Origin: Alcanivoracaceae bacterium
GTDB lineage: Bacteria > Pseudomonadota > Gammaproteobacteria > Xanthomonadales > Marinicellaceae
Assembly: GCA_016744455.1 (NCBI GenBank)
Contig: JADGEI010000010.1
Coordinates: 42,399-106,398, forward strand
Length of the DNA: 64,000 bases
Direction of reading: 5' to 3'
The position numbers and the translations under genes were made by a program. A model generated the notes under the pieces. The model saw only the letters and a list, made by a program, of their open reading frames with translations, was not told where the DNA came from and did not search any database. Below, in pieces: positions 17,734-26,916 of this stretch (positions within the stretch are counted from its first letter, which is position 1; each line of letters opens with the position of its first letter).

Positions 17734-18660
17734 ATGAGAACACATTTATACTTTAGAACTATTATTGTTGGGTTATTTTTTATTTCTTTATTTGGTTGTG
17801 ACAACCAATCAAAAAAAGAACTGGCTCAACTCAAAGAAGTAAACCAAAAGCTACAATCAAACCTATCCTCTTATGAAAAACTGTGGGATGACATTGTTAA
17901 TAAAGGACAAATTGATTTAATAAATACGACTCACTTCACTGAAAACATCACACAAGTCTCCAGCCTTGAAAACATAGTGGGGATTGAAAACTTTAAATCT
18001 TACTACAAAAACTTCCTGATTGGTTTTACAGATATTACCTTTACTGTTAAAGATGCTTTTGGTCAAGGCGATAAAATCGTTAAACATTGGAACTTCAAAG
18101 GCACACATACAGGTAACTTTTTCGGTATCCCTGCAACAGGCAATACTGTTGACATTGATGGTGTGACACTGGTCAAAATGGATGGCAATAAAATAGCCCA
18201 AGAACAAGACTTTATGGATAACATGGTATTTATGCAACAGCTTGGCGTACAATCTTCACCTGAGAATATATCAGTAATTGAAAATCTCTATAATAACTTT
18301 AGTAAAGGAGATATCCCCGCTGTGTTAGCGGCCATGGATGCCAATGTAGTGTGGAATGAAGCCGAAGGCAATTCAAAAGCCGATGGCAACCCCTACAATG
18401 GTCCTGATGCTGTGTTGCAAGGCGTATTTGCACGAATTGGCGCAGAGCATGAGTATTTTCATCTCAAAGAAATTCAGCTACATGAAATGTCAAACAACCA
18501 AGTATTGGCAACATTGCGCTATCAAGGCAAACGCAAAGACAATGGCGCCATGATTGATGCGCAAGCTGCACATTTTTGGACACTAAAAAATGGTAAAATC
18601 GTCGCTTTTCAACAGTATGTAGATACCAAACAATTGGCAGAGGCTGAAAAAAGTAATTGA
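17734..18660 (+). CDS. Lipoprotein with two SnoaL/NTF2-like domains
   Basis: 308 residues. Lipoprotein signal with LFGC (Cys22), a short coiled coil (~27-50, KKELAQLKEVNQKLQSNL), then two domains of NTF2-like/ester-cyclase type. The first (~50-165) has FTDITFTVKDAFGQGDKIVKHW and is SnoaL-like; the second (~175-300) has IENLYNNFSKGDIPAVLAAM and DGAMIDAQAAHFWTLKNGKI. The fold is known from cyclases, isomerases and non-catalytic ligand-binding proteins. The enzymatic role is unassigned. A GGGGGA ribosome site supports the start. Confidence 0.8.
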   Translation: MRTHLYFRTIIVGLFFISLFGCDNQSKKELAQLKEVNQKLQSNLSSYEKLWDDIVNKGQIDLINTTHFTENITQVSSLENIVGIENFKSYYKNFLIGFTDITFTVKDAFGQGDKIVKHWNFKGTHTGNFFGIPATGNTVDIDGVTLVKMDGNKIAQEQDFMDNMVFMQQLGVQSSPENISVIENLYNNFSKGDIPAVLAAMDANVVWNEAEGNSKADGNPYNGPDAVLQGVFARIGAEHEYFHLKEIQLHEMSNNQVLATLRYQGKRKDNGAMIDAQAAHFWTLKNGKIVAFQQYVDTKQLAEAEKSN

Positions 18661-18774
18661 GCTGATTGATATACCGAAATCAATCTCTATAAACCATTAT
18701 ATAATGCTATAGATTTAAACCCCATAATCAACAATGGATAATATTATTTCAGTAAAGGAAAATCAGGAACTTAT

Positions 18775-18942
18775 ATGCCATTTGCTGATGACTTTTTGTC
18801 GGTTATTAAAAAAAATAAAAATGTAAAGGATGGTTTTGTACTTGTTGTATTAGAATTTACAGTACTCAACGAGCAACTTCAAAACATAATAAATGCATCA
18901 GAACAATTGATTGATTTGATAAATAAAGATGTGGCTAGATAA
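18775..18942 (+). CDS. Small hypothetical protein (55 aa)
   Basis: ATG to TAA, 55 codons, with an AGGA-like ribosome site (18766-18769) 6 bases upstream. The product starts MPFADDFLSVIKKNKNVKDG and continues as a likely amphipathic helix (NEQLQNIINASEQLIDLINK). I do not recognise it. It fills the 401-base interval between the SnoaL-like gene and infA. Just upstream, 18664-18670 / 18679-18685 form a 7-bp inverted repeat (GATTGAT/ATCAATC) that could end the SnoaL-like transcript. Confidence 0.4.
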   Translation: MPFADDFLSVIKKNKNVKDGFVLVVLEFTVLNEQLQNIINASEQLIDLINKDVAR

Positions 18943-19021
18943 CAAAAACACGAAAGTATTTATCAAAGAAAGCACGCTGATGAAAAACCTAGGATATTTT
19001 TGATTAATACACCAATAGAAT

Positions 19022-19047
19022 TGTGGGTACATGTATATGAACCCACA
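19022..19047 (-). terminator. Hairpin downstream of infA
   Basis: TGTGGGT at 19022-19028 pairs perfectly with ACCCACA at 19041-19047. After one A/A mismatch, CAT pairs with ATG to close a GTAT loop. It sits 14 bases past the infA stop on the - strand. No U-tract follows, so a strictly intrinsic terminator is not assured. Confidence 0.45.
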
Positions 19048-19061
19048 GAATAATTATGGTA

Positions 19062-19280
19062 TTATTTACTACGGAATGTAATTCGACCTTTTGATAAGTC
19101 ATATGGAGTCAGTTCTACAGTCACTGTATCACCGGTAAGAATACGAATGTAGTTTTTGCGCATACGACCAGAAATATGTGCAGTCACTATGTGACCATTT
19201 TCTAGTTCTACTCTAAACATTGTATTTGGTAGAGTCTCGGTGACAACACCTTCTAACTCAATTACATCTTCTTTTGCCAT
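19062..19280 (-). CDS. infA: Translation initiation factor IF-1
   Basis: 72 residues, the standard length. It starts [19 protein letters not shown] and continues with the OB-fold core ([40 protein letters not shown]). It binds the 30S A site during initiation. It is downstream of aat in the same direction, the gene pairing also seen in E. coli. Confidence 0.98.
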   Translation of the reverse strand: MAKEDVIELEGVVTETLPNTMFRVELENGHIVTAHISGRMRKNYIRILTGDTVTVELTPYDLSKGRITFRSK

Positions 19281-19363
19281 AAATTTCCTGTGTGTTAAAA
19301 AATCGTGAGTATATTAACAGAATAAGCTGAATATTGCATGAAGCATGTTTATAAATAGTAAAT

Positions 19364-20032
19364 TTATTGATCTGCATCACTGTTTTTTGGGAGATATTGC
19401 TTAAATTCTCGAATTGAAATCATTTCAGCACCCATGCTTTGTAGATGGTCACTATGTGCTTGGCAGTCTAAGATTTTGAATTGACTATTGAGTAAGTGTT
19501 TGCAAAGTTCGTATAATGCAAATTTTGAACCATTTGCTTTTAGGCTAAACATGGATTCGCCAAAAAAAATGTTATCTAATGCTACTCCATAAATCCCTCC
19601 GATTAATTTACCATCTACATCAATTTCTAAGCAATGGGCGATGCCTTGTTTGAATAAACTCAGGTAGGCATTCTTCATGTCTTTGGTTATCCATGTTCCT
19701 AGACCATCTTTACGTGTTTTAGCACAACAGTCGATTACTGTTTGAAAGTCACGATCAAAATGTACTGTATATTTGGTTCTTTTTATAGCGCGTTTAAAGC
19801 TTTTGGAGAGGTGGATTTTTTTGGGAAACAAAACCATACGCGGGTTGGGTGACCACCACAGAATGGGTTCTTGATTGGAAAACCACGGGAAAATTCCATG
19901 TGAATAAGCGTTAATTAAGGTGCTAACTTCTAAATCTCCACCAAATGCCAATAAGCCATTAGGTTCATCTAGCGCCTCTTCAATTGGTGGGAACTTGGTT
20001 TTATTGTCCATGCTGGGTAAATAAAATTTCAT
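19364..20032 (-). CDS. aat: Leucyl/phenylalanyl-tRNA--protein transferase
   Basis: 222 residues. Family motifs FPPIEEALDEPNGLLAFGGDL, SHGIFPWFSNQEPILWWSPN and GESMFS are present. The enzyme adds Leu or Phe from tRNA to N-terminal Arg/Lys of proteins, creating N-degrons for ClpS/ClpAP. The start ATG directly follows the TAG that ends the restored lysR frame (20033-20035), with no gap, so aat was probably translationally coupled to that gene. Confidence 0.97.
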   Translation of the reverse strand: MKFYLPSMDNKTKFPPIEEALDEPNGLLAFGGDLEVSTLINAYSHGIFPWFSNQEPILWWSPNPRMVLFPKKIHLSKSFKRAIKRTKYTVHFDRDFQTVIDCCAKTRKDGLGTWITKDMKNAYLSLFKQGIAHCLEIDVDGKLIGGIYGVALDNIFFGESMFSLKANGSKFALYELCKHLLNSQFKILDCQAHSDHLQSMGAEMISIREFKQYLPKNSDADQ

Positions 20033-20937
20033 CTAAAGACTCCAAATGGGTTTGTCACCAAAGTATTCGGTTAAAAAATCAATTAAACTACGTATTCTAC
20101 GGCTTAAATGTCTTGTAGGCGGGTAAACCGCATATATTCCTATGGAGTTTTGTAAATAAAACTCTTGTAGTATTGGTATAAGTTTTTTTTTTGAATGTAT
20201 TGGTAACATATAAAATAGGGTGAGCTAATAATCCCCATTCCTTCTGCTGCTGTTTGGCATAAGTAATCTCCATTATTTGATATCAGTACGCTTGGTAAAT
20301 TGATCTGGGTTGTTTTTTTACTTTTATTTGAGAAATGATAGGTACCACTGGTGTTTCGGTAATGCAGCTTTACATGATTGCTTAGTAAATCTTTTACCTT
20401 CTTTGGTGTGCCATGTATGTCTAAATAATTTTGAGATGCAACTAAAACGGTTTTGTCGTAACTTATTTTTTTTGCCATGTAATTAGAGTCTTGTAGTTGC
20501 CCAGCTCTTATTGCTAGGTCGTAGCCTTCATTAATGATGGATACTTTTCTATCATTAAAATCTATTTCAAAATTTATATTTGGGTTGAGCTTGTTAAATT
20601 TATTTAGTGCCGGGGCAAGATGGGTCAAACCGAAAGAAAGTGGAACAGCTATTTTAATTGAACCTGATAATGCAGCTTGTCGGTTTTTTAATGCCGCTTC
20701 AACATCGTTTACATCATCAATTATACGTTTACATTCACTATAATAGACTTGGCCATTATCGGTTAACATTTGTGACCGTGTTGTGCGATTAAGTAGGACG
20801 ATACCTAATCGAGACTCAAGAGTGGAGAGCCTTTTGCTCATGGCTGATTTGGCTATATTTAATTGACTAGCGGCTTTAGTTATGCTGCCTGCATCAACTA
20901 TTCTTATAAAGGCTTGCATGTCTTCAAATTTATTCAT
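20033..20937 (-). pseudogene. LysR-family regulator interrupted by a poly-A frameshift
   Basis: The reading frame from the ATG at 20937 gives a normal LysR N-terminal helix-turn-helix (FEDMQAFIRIVDAGSITKAA) and effector domain to GMGIISSPYFICYQYIQKK, then ends early at 20140 (265 residues). The break is a run of ten A (T on the + strand, 20183-20192). With one more A the frame continues KLIPILQEFYLQNSIGIYAV, PPTRHLSRRIRSLIDFLTEY and GDKPIWSL, ending at the TAG at 20033-20035 for ~301 residues, the usual LysR length. It is divergent from the azoR remnant. A sequencing error or slippage at the run that yields some full-length product cannot be excluded. Confidence 0.8.
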
Positions 20938-20998
20938 TGTTCTTTTTAAGTGAACTGTGTGTTTGCAATGTTAATGTTTATTATGAAAATTTCAACTC

Positions 20999-21004
20999 TA
21001 TAAT
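20999..21004 (+). promoter_or_regulatory. Candidate -10 box for azoR
   Basis: A TATAAT hexamer 31 bases before the azoR start, in the 98-base lysR/azoR divergent region. The -35 region (~20975-20980, TGTTTA) is weak, as would be expected for an activator-dependent LysR target. Confidence 0.4.
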
Positions 21005-21035
21005 GGAGCTATCTTAAAATTAACAAAATAAAACC

Positions 21036-21611
21036 ATGACAAATTATTTACATATTGACGCAAGCGTTCAGACTCAATCATCTAAAACTAGAAGAATAAC
21101 CCAACTTAGCATTGATGTTCTGAGTCATGATGGAGATGTGATACAAAAATGAGATTTAAACAATCCAATCCCTTTGTTGGATGGCCATTGGGCTGCTGCT
21201 ACTTTTACACCAGAGAATGAAAGAAGTGAAGAACAAGTCGCAAAACTCTCACTTTCTACGGCATTGGTGGAAGAGGTATTGCAAGCTGAAACTATTGTTA
21301 TTGGTTCTCCTATTTATAATTTTTCTATCGCTGCTTCATTAAAGGCATGGATTGATATGATTTGTCGAGCGGGTTTAACTTTTAACTATACTGAGAGTGG
21401 GCCGGTGGGGTTATTAGAGAATAAAAAGGTCATTGTTGCTATTGCATCAGGTGGCACAATTCTAGGATCTGATATGGATTTTGCTTCTAATTACTTAACC
21501 TTTGTTATGGGGTTTATTGGAATTACAGATGTAACATTGGTGGACATTAATACTATTGATACTGATAAAGGCGATACATTGGTTAAAAATAAGTTACTGG
21601 GCCTCATGTAA
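21036..21611 (+). pseudogene. azoR: FMN-dependent NADH-azoreductase with in-frame stop
   Basis: The frame from the ATG at 21036 reads MTNYLHIDASVQTQSSKTRR, a typical flavodoxin-fold AzoR start. It then meets a TGA at 21150-21152 (codon 39), in the place where the family has a residue before DLN. After it the same frame continues (NNPIPLLDGHW) for 191 codons in total excluding stop. It retains the AzoR middle (ETIVIGSPIYNFSIAASLKA) and the GLTFNYTESGPVGLL and VAIASGGT motifs. A protein starting at the TTG at 21174 would lack the FMN-phosphate-binding N-terminus and is unlikely to work. Single-base TGG or CGA to TGA is the simplest explanation. Confidence 0.85.
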
Positions 21612-21830
21612 TGCTTTAAAGTAAAGTTCATATGTAGAAAATAACCAAAAAAATCACTAGAAATAGTGTACAATTAAAATGGTTAATTGACAGTTTTTGA
21701 TTTTTCACACAGGTAAAATAGCTGTATGAAAGTGCTTAAATAAGTCAGTTATTCGTAAAATTCCATTTGCAATAAATGCACGAACAAGAATAATGCATGT
21801 AAATACAAATTATCAATCAGGCAGGTTTTA

Positions 21831-22391
21831 ATGAAATTAAGAAACACACAACACAATTTTGGCATTATCGCATTATTATTGCATTGGGTTATGGCATTGC
21901 TCATTATTGGTTTATTTGTTTTAGGTAAATACATGATGAGCCTTGATTATTATGACTCTTTTTATCATATAGGACCTTGGTGGCATAAAAGTTTTGGCCT
22001 GTTAATTGCTGTATTATTAGTGTTTCGTATAGTTTGGAAAATTGCAAATCCAAAATTATTACCACTGGAAAACCATAAGCCTTATGAAATTAACCTTGCA
22101 AAGTTAGTTCAAACTGTGCTTTATCTGAGTTTAATTGTTTGCTGTCTAAGTGGTGTGCTGATTTCCACAGCTGAAGATGCAGCAATTAGTTTTTTTGACT
22201 GGTTTGAAGTGCCTGCATTTATATCTAGAGGTAAAGAGCAAGTGGATATGGCAGGAAACGTTCATTACTATGCAACCTATTTATTAATATTATTTGCTGC
22301 CATACATATGTTGGCAGCTTTGAAGCACCATTTTTTAGACAAAGATTTAACTTTAATGCGAATATTTCGCAGCAACATTCAAGAGGATTAA
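21831..22391 (+). CDS. Cytochrome b561-family protein
   Basis: 186 residues with four membrane segments. Haem-ligand histidines are likely in LLLHWVMAL and WWHKSFG (helices 1-2) and VHYYATYLLILFAAIHML (helix 4). The family carries electrons in the inner membrane, often to or from quinone. The next gene, three bases on, encodes a YceI protein; the b561-YceI pair is common, and YceI proteins can bind isoprenoid quinones. Confidence 0.9.
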   Translation: MKLRNTQHNFGIIALLLHWVMALLIIGLFVLGKYMMSLDYYDSFYHIGPWWHKSFGLLIAVLLVFRIVWKIANPKLLPLENHKPYEINLAKLVQTVLYLSLIVCCLSGVLISTAEDAAISFFDWFEVPAFISRGKEQVDMAGNVHYYATYLLILFAAIHMLAALKHHFLDKDLTLMRIFRSNIQED

Positions 22392-22393
22392 CT

Positions 22394-22972
22394 ATGAAAT
22401 TTAAAACACAACTTAAAACCGCTTTAACGGCATTTACTTTGGGATCATCTGTAATGGCGGCAGATTATAAAATTGATGTTCCAGGCATGCATGCATCGGT
22501 TTTATTCAAAATATCACATCTGGGAACTTCATGGTTGCGTGGTGGATTTGATAAGTTTGATGGTTCTTTTAGCTACGATGCCGAGAACCCTGATGACTCA
22601 AAAATCACAATGACAGTTGATACAACTTCAGTTAATACAAATCACGCAGAACGCGATAAACACATTCAAGCTGATGGATTATTAAATACGGGAAAATTTA
22701 CAAATGCAACATTTACTAGTCAAAGCTTTAATTGGGTTTCTGCAACCAATGGGACTGTTTCAGGAGAGTTGATGTTGCACGGTGTGAAACAAATGGTCAC
22801 TATGGCTATTGAAAAAGTTGGCGAAGGTAAAGATCCATGGGGTGGTTATCGTGTTGGATTTGAAGGGAAAATGACAATTAAGTTGGCAGATTTTGGTATG
22901 ATTAAGAATCTAGGAAAAGCATCTGAAACACTAGAGTTGATAGTAGCTATAGAAGGAAAAAGACAGAAATAA
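22394..22972 (+). CDS. YceI-family periplasmic lipocalin-like protein
   Basis: 192 residues. A signal peptide (~1-22, ending SVMA) precedes the YceI beta-barrel: VLFKISHLGTSWLRGGFDKF, then AERDKHIQADGLLNTGKF, ending with FGMIKNLGKASETLELIVAI. Known YceI folds bind long polyisoprenoid ligands. It is co-directional with and 2 bases from the cytochrome b561 gene, so they form an operon. Confidence 0.93.
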   Translation: MKFKTQLKTALTAFTLGSSVMAADYKIDVPGMHASVLFKISHLGTSWLRGGFDKFDGSFSYDAENPDDSKITMTVDTTSVNTNHAERDKHIQADGLLNTGKFTNATFTSQSFNWVSATNGTVSGELMLHGVKQMVTMAIEKVGEGKDPWGGYRVGFEGKMTIKLADFGMIKNLGKASETLELIVAIEGKRQK

Positions 22973-23001
22973 ACTGCAGTGTGTGATAAGTTAATGCAAG
23001 T

Positions 23002-23030
23002 TTGAGAGACCTCATTTAGAGGTCTCTCAA
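23002..23030. terminator. Perfect 12-bp hairpin between yceI and trxB
   Basis: Arms 23002-23013 and 23019-23030 (TTGAGAGACCTC and its complement) enclose an ATTTA loop. It lies 30 bases after the yceI stop and between convergent genes, so it may stop transcription from both sides. There is no clear U-tract on either side. Confidence 0.6.
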
Positions 23031-23046
23031 TTAGAGGCTTTTGTAT

Positions 23047-23063
23047 AACTCATGAAATGAGTT
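23047..23063. terminator. Second short hairpin in the yceI/trxB interval
   Basis: AACTCAT (23047-23053) and ATGAGTT (23057-23063) form a 7-bp stem with a GAA loop. Further toward trxB there is another imperfect stem (AGAAAAACG ... CGCTTTTCT, one mismatch). The downstream U-rich end on the - strand side may make the last one the trxB terminator. Confidence 0.35.
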
Positions 23064-23145
23064 GAAAATTTGTAGAAAAACGATTCTGCGTTAAGAGTTG
23101 ACGCTTTTCTATAGTACTAGAATTATTCAAGGCCTATATAAAAAT

Positions 23146-24111
<966 letters not shown>

Positions 24112-24180
24112 TTATTAATAGTAGCATTTTAACAAAATAATTGTTAATTTCCATTAGGGTTTATTTATTGTTTTGTTCGA

Positions 24181-25275
24181 TTATTTAGATTGTTGTTTTT
24201 TTAGTTGCACATGTGACCCATCACAAAACGGGGCGTTTTTAGTAGCTTTACAGTTACATAAGCGTACTTTACCATCTTTTTGGGCTTCAAATAACAGTGG
24301 TTTAATCTTGGACCCATGATGAGACCCATCACAAAAGGGCTGGCTTTGGCTTTTTCCGCATTGGCACCATAGGTATTTTTCGCCTTTTTTTAATTCTGTG
24401 ATTAGTGGAGAGAAACTAGTACTATCAATTTTTCTGAATCCTTTTGAGAGGATGTTGCTACTGTCTTTGGATTTTACTGCTGGATAAAAATAAGATGTTG
24501 TCCATTTTTCATTTGTGGCAATTTGTAATCCATATTCAGTTGGGAATTCCCTACTAAATACCGCTGTTCCAAATAGCTGGTCCCAAATTGAAAACATATT
24601 CCCAAAGTTACCATTGGGATCGCTAATTCCATCTAATTTTGATTTGCCATGGTGACCGTGATGAAAGGCTGGTGTGACAATAATTCTTTCAATAACTGAC
24701 ATAATTGCTGAGGTGATTTTATTTTTATATAAGTGTTTGTCCCAACTTAATGTGCTATGCGAGCTGATAATGATCAATTGTTTTAGTACCAAACCAATGG
24801 CAACGGCATAACCACCACCTAAAAATGTAATTAGAGATAGCCACCATATATTTGGCATCATTACATAATACAATCCTGCGTTTCTGTAAGATATAAAAAA
24901 GCCCATTTGTTCGGCTTGATGATGAGAGCGGTGTAATTTCCATAGAAACTCATATTCATGTCCAGACCGGTGATACCAATACTGTAGTAAGTCATCAATT
25001 AAAATATAAAAAGGAACAAGGTAAAATATGTTCCAATCGGATAATATATTTTGGTATTGGTTAAAAAATACAGAGCCAATATAAATGGTTGTAATAACTA
25101 TCAGGGGTTTTATTAACAACGATAGAACAAAAAACCCACCCATTTCTTGAATCCATTCCCCTTTGTTTCTTTTTGATTTTTTTAAGTGTCCGGCAATGAT
25201 TTCTATAAAAGCAAAACCAAGTAAAATACCTATAACTAAGTAAACATCAAGTCCCACACCATTTTTCATTTGCAA
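24181..25275 (-). CDS. Sterol desaturase-family di-iron membrane enzyme fused to two CDGSH iron-sulfur motifs
   Basis: 364 residues. Residues ~1-260 form a membrane fatty-acid/sterol hydroxylase with the histidine boxes HRSGHE, HRSHH and HHGHHG, which bind two irons. The C-terminal ~65 residues carry two CDGSH-type cluster sites: CQCGKSQSQPFCDGSH and CNCKATKNAPFCDGSH. The fusion would bring a 2Fe-2S electron carrier next to the oxygenase. The substrate is an unknown lipid. It overlaps the upstream repeat-protein gene by 10 bases and is the last of a three-gene operon starting with an acyltransferase, supporting a role in lipid modification. Confidence 0.9.
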   Translation of the reverse strand: MQMKNGVGLDVYLVIGILLGFAFIEIIAGHLKKSKRNKGEWIQEMGGFFVLSLLIKPLIVITTIYIGSVFFNQYQNILSDWNIFYLVPFYILIDDLLQYWYHRSGHEYEFLWKLHRSHHQAEQMGFFISYRNAGLYYVMMPNIWWLSLITFLGGGYAVAIGLVLKQLIIISSHSTLSWDKHLYKNKITSAIMSVIERIIVTPAFHHGHHGKSKLDGISDPNGNFGNMFSIWDQLFGTAVFSREFPTEYGLQIATNEKWTTSYFYPAVKSKDSSNILSKGFRKIDSTSFSPLITELKKGEKYLWCQCGKSQSQPFCDGSHHGSKIKPLLFEAQKDGKVRLCNCKATKNAPFCDGSHVQLKKQQSK

Positions 25276-25916
25276 AGCTCAATGCCGTCAGTATCAATCT
25301 GAACTTTTGTTTTTTCTTTTTTCTTAACAAGTGTAGCGCCAACTTCTTCAAAAGATAAATTTGTTAGGTCAAATTGAGGCTTGGGAATTTCTTTTTTCTC
25401 AGAAAATGTTGAACCAACGTCTTCAACTGAGATGTTGTCTAAATCAAATTTTGGTTCAGGTATCTTTTTTTTCTCAACTATGTCACTATCTGAGTCATCA
25501 ATTTCAAAATTGGATAAGTCAAATTCTGGGATTTGTATTTCTGTTTTTTCTGCAAATTGAGCACCTACTTCATCTAATGAAAATTGTGAAGTTTGAATCT
25601 CAACTGGTGTTATCTTTTTTTCAGTAACAATAGTTACACCTGGTGCTGAAAGAGAGAGTTCAGGTTTATAATTTTCATTTATTTTTTTGACAAGAGAAAC
25701 TTTTAAACCGGCTTTCTTTAAAGCACTTCTAAAAGTACTGGCCTTGTTCAATTCTTGGTCTTTTTTTAATGTTCGAGGTTGACCATCAAAAAACTTTTCA
25801 GCTTTTTCGAGAGGCACTTTAAAAAGTTTTGAAAAATGAAGAATAGCTCTCTCTTTGTCAAGATTTCTGACAAATTTGCCTTTAAAGACAACATCAAATA
25901 TTATTTCACGACTCAT
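25266..25916 (-). CDS. Hypothetical protein with ~25-residue acidic/basic repeats
   Basis: 216 residues. The N-terminal ~75 residues (FKGKFVRNLDKERAILHFSK, then FDGQPRTLKKDQELNKASTF) resemble a small domain I recall at the N-terminus of various gammaproteobacterial membrane proteins; no enzymatic role is known to me. From ~residue 95 to the end the protein consists of about four units of ~25 residues with consensus PxFDLxNxSxEEVGxxxxEKKEIP. No membrane segment. It overlaps the acyltransferase gene by 4 bases and the desaturase gene by 10, so it may be a scaffold or regulator for these enzymes; that is inference from position. Confidence 0.75.
   Translation of the reverse strand: MSREIIFDVVFKGKFVRNLDKERAILHFSKLFKVPLEKAEKFFDGQPRTLKKDQELNKASTFRSALKKAGLKVSLVKKINENYKPELSLSAPGVTIVTEKKITPVEIQTSQFSLDEVGAQFAEKTEIQIPEFDLSNFEIDDSDSDIVEKKKIPEPKFDLDNISVEDVGSTFSEKKEIPKPQFDLTNLSFEEVGATLVKKKEKTKVQIDTDGIELCK
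25275..25630 (-). repeat. In-frame ~75-bp tandem coding repeats
   Basis: The repeats encode units beginning SQFSLDEVGAQF, PEFDLSNFEIDD, PKFDLDNISVEDVGSTFSEK and PQFDLTNLSFEEVGATLVKK. The last two complete units are the most alike, so they may be the most recent duplication. Confidence 0.65.
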
Positions 25917-26803
25917 AACAATCTTTTATCCTCATTATTCCACAATAGATTTAGCCATTTTTGTAAATCTTTACGGAATTGTATGTCAGTTATATAGTTT
26001 TTGTTTTTTAAACTTTCAGGGATTTTAACCTTTTCTACCACAATATCGACTTTATCATACTTTCCGCTTAAATACTCCCATGCGCTAGGGGCTTTGGGTG
26101 AATACTTTAAACTCACTTGTACTAAATAGGTTAGTTGTTTACCCATTGATCCTAAAACAAAACCTATGCCACCAGATTTGGGTTTTAATAAGTTTTTAAA
26201 TTTTGAGTGCTGCTTATTGTGTTTAGCTTGAGTAAAACGTGTTCCTTCAACAAAATTTAATACGGAAATAGGGTAGTCTTTAAATTTTTCACAGGCTTTT
26301 CGAGTGATATCCAAATCTTTACCTTTCATGTGAGGGTTTTTCGCAAGGTAGTTTGCTGAAAATCTTCTCATAAAAGGAAAATCCAATGCCCACCAGGCAA
26401 TTCCTAATAATGGTACATAGATCAGTTCTTTCTTTAAAAAGAACTTTAAAAAAGGGATTTTTTTATAAAATATATTCTGTAATATTGGGATATCTGCAGC
26501 GGCACGATGGTTGCTGATAACCAAATACCAGTCGTTTTGTTCAAGATCATTCATGCCAGTTAGAGACACTTTGTTGCCATGAAACAAAAGGTGTATTTCT
26601 GTGTTAAGCCAGATCCATTTATTTGCAATCCAAACCAATACTTTAGAGATCACTCTGCGAAATTGAGTTATTGGAAATATAAATTTGATAAGTGAAAAAA
26701 GTACCAAAATAGGTACCCAAAACACCGTATTTATAATAACGACTAATAAAATTATTGTTCCTTTTAATGATGACATGTTTTCATTTCGTATTGAATTTTT
26801 CAT
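25913..26803 (-). CDS. 1-acylglycerol-3-phosphate acyltransferase-like protein (YihG type)
   Basis: 296 residues. Two N-terminal hydrophobic segments (~15-45) anchor it in the inner membrane. The acyltransferase HX4D motif is NHRAAAD (His99-Asp104), and motif III is FVEGTR (~residue 180). The length and the NHRAAADIPILQ form fit the YihG/LCLAT-like PlsC branch. It would acylate lysophosphatidic acid or a related lysolipid. First gene of a three-gene unit with the repeat protein and the desaturase. The upstream region to metK is a divergent intergenic of ~110 bases. Confidence 0.85.
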   Translation of the reverse strand: MKNSIRNENMSSLKGTIILLVVIINTVFWVPILVLFSLIKFIFPITQFRRVISKVLVWIANKWIWLNTEIHLLFHGNKVSLTGMNDLEQNDWYLVISNHRAAADIPILQNIFYKKIPFLKFFLKKELIYVPLLGIAWWALDFPFMRRFSANYLAKNPHMKGKDLDITRKACEKFKDYPISVLNFVEGTRFTQAKHNKQHSKFKNLLKPKSGGIGFVLGSMGKQLTYLVQVSLKYSPKAPSAWEYLSGKYDKVDIVVEKVKIPESLKNKNYITDIQFRKDLQKWLNLLWNNEDKRLL

Positions 26804-26878
26804 ATATTTTAACGATTATTTGTTAAATTTACATCTAGAAAGGTAAATTTATTACACATTTTGTCAACTTGAGGATAG

Positions 26879-26912
26879 AATACATCTCTTTATTCTTATA
26901 TAGAGATGTATT
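26879..26912 (+). promoter_or_regulatory. 11-bp inverted repeat in the metK leader
   Basis: AATACATCTCT (26879-26889) and AGAGATGTATT (26902-26912) are perfect complements separated by 12 bases, ending 4 bases before the metK ATG (26917). The only Shine-Dalgarno-like bases (AGAG, 26902-26905) lie in the right arm, so as RNA the hairpin would cover the translation start region; as DNA it could be an operator dyad. It is not an SAM or SAH riboswitch I recognise, and not a MetJ-box array. Confidence 0.5.
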
Positions 26913-26916
26913 GATT

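Noticed and set aside
21174..21611. A short functional azoreductase starting at TTG 21174
   Set aside because: It would lack the N-terminal strand and FMN-phosphate loop of the flavodoxin fold, and homology continues upstream through the TGA.
26869..26916. Earlier in-frame start of metK at 26869
   Set aside because: The 16 extra codons lie in the leader hairpin and are not found in MetK proteins; [18 protein letters not shown] is the normal start.
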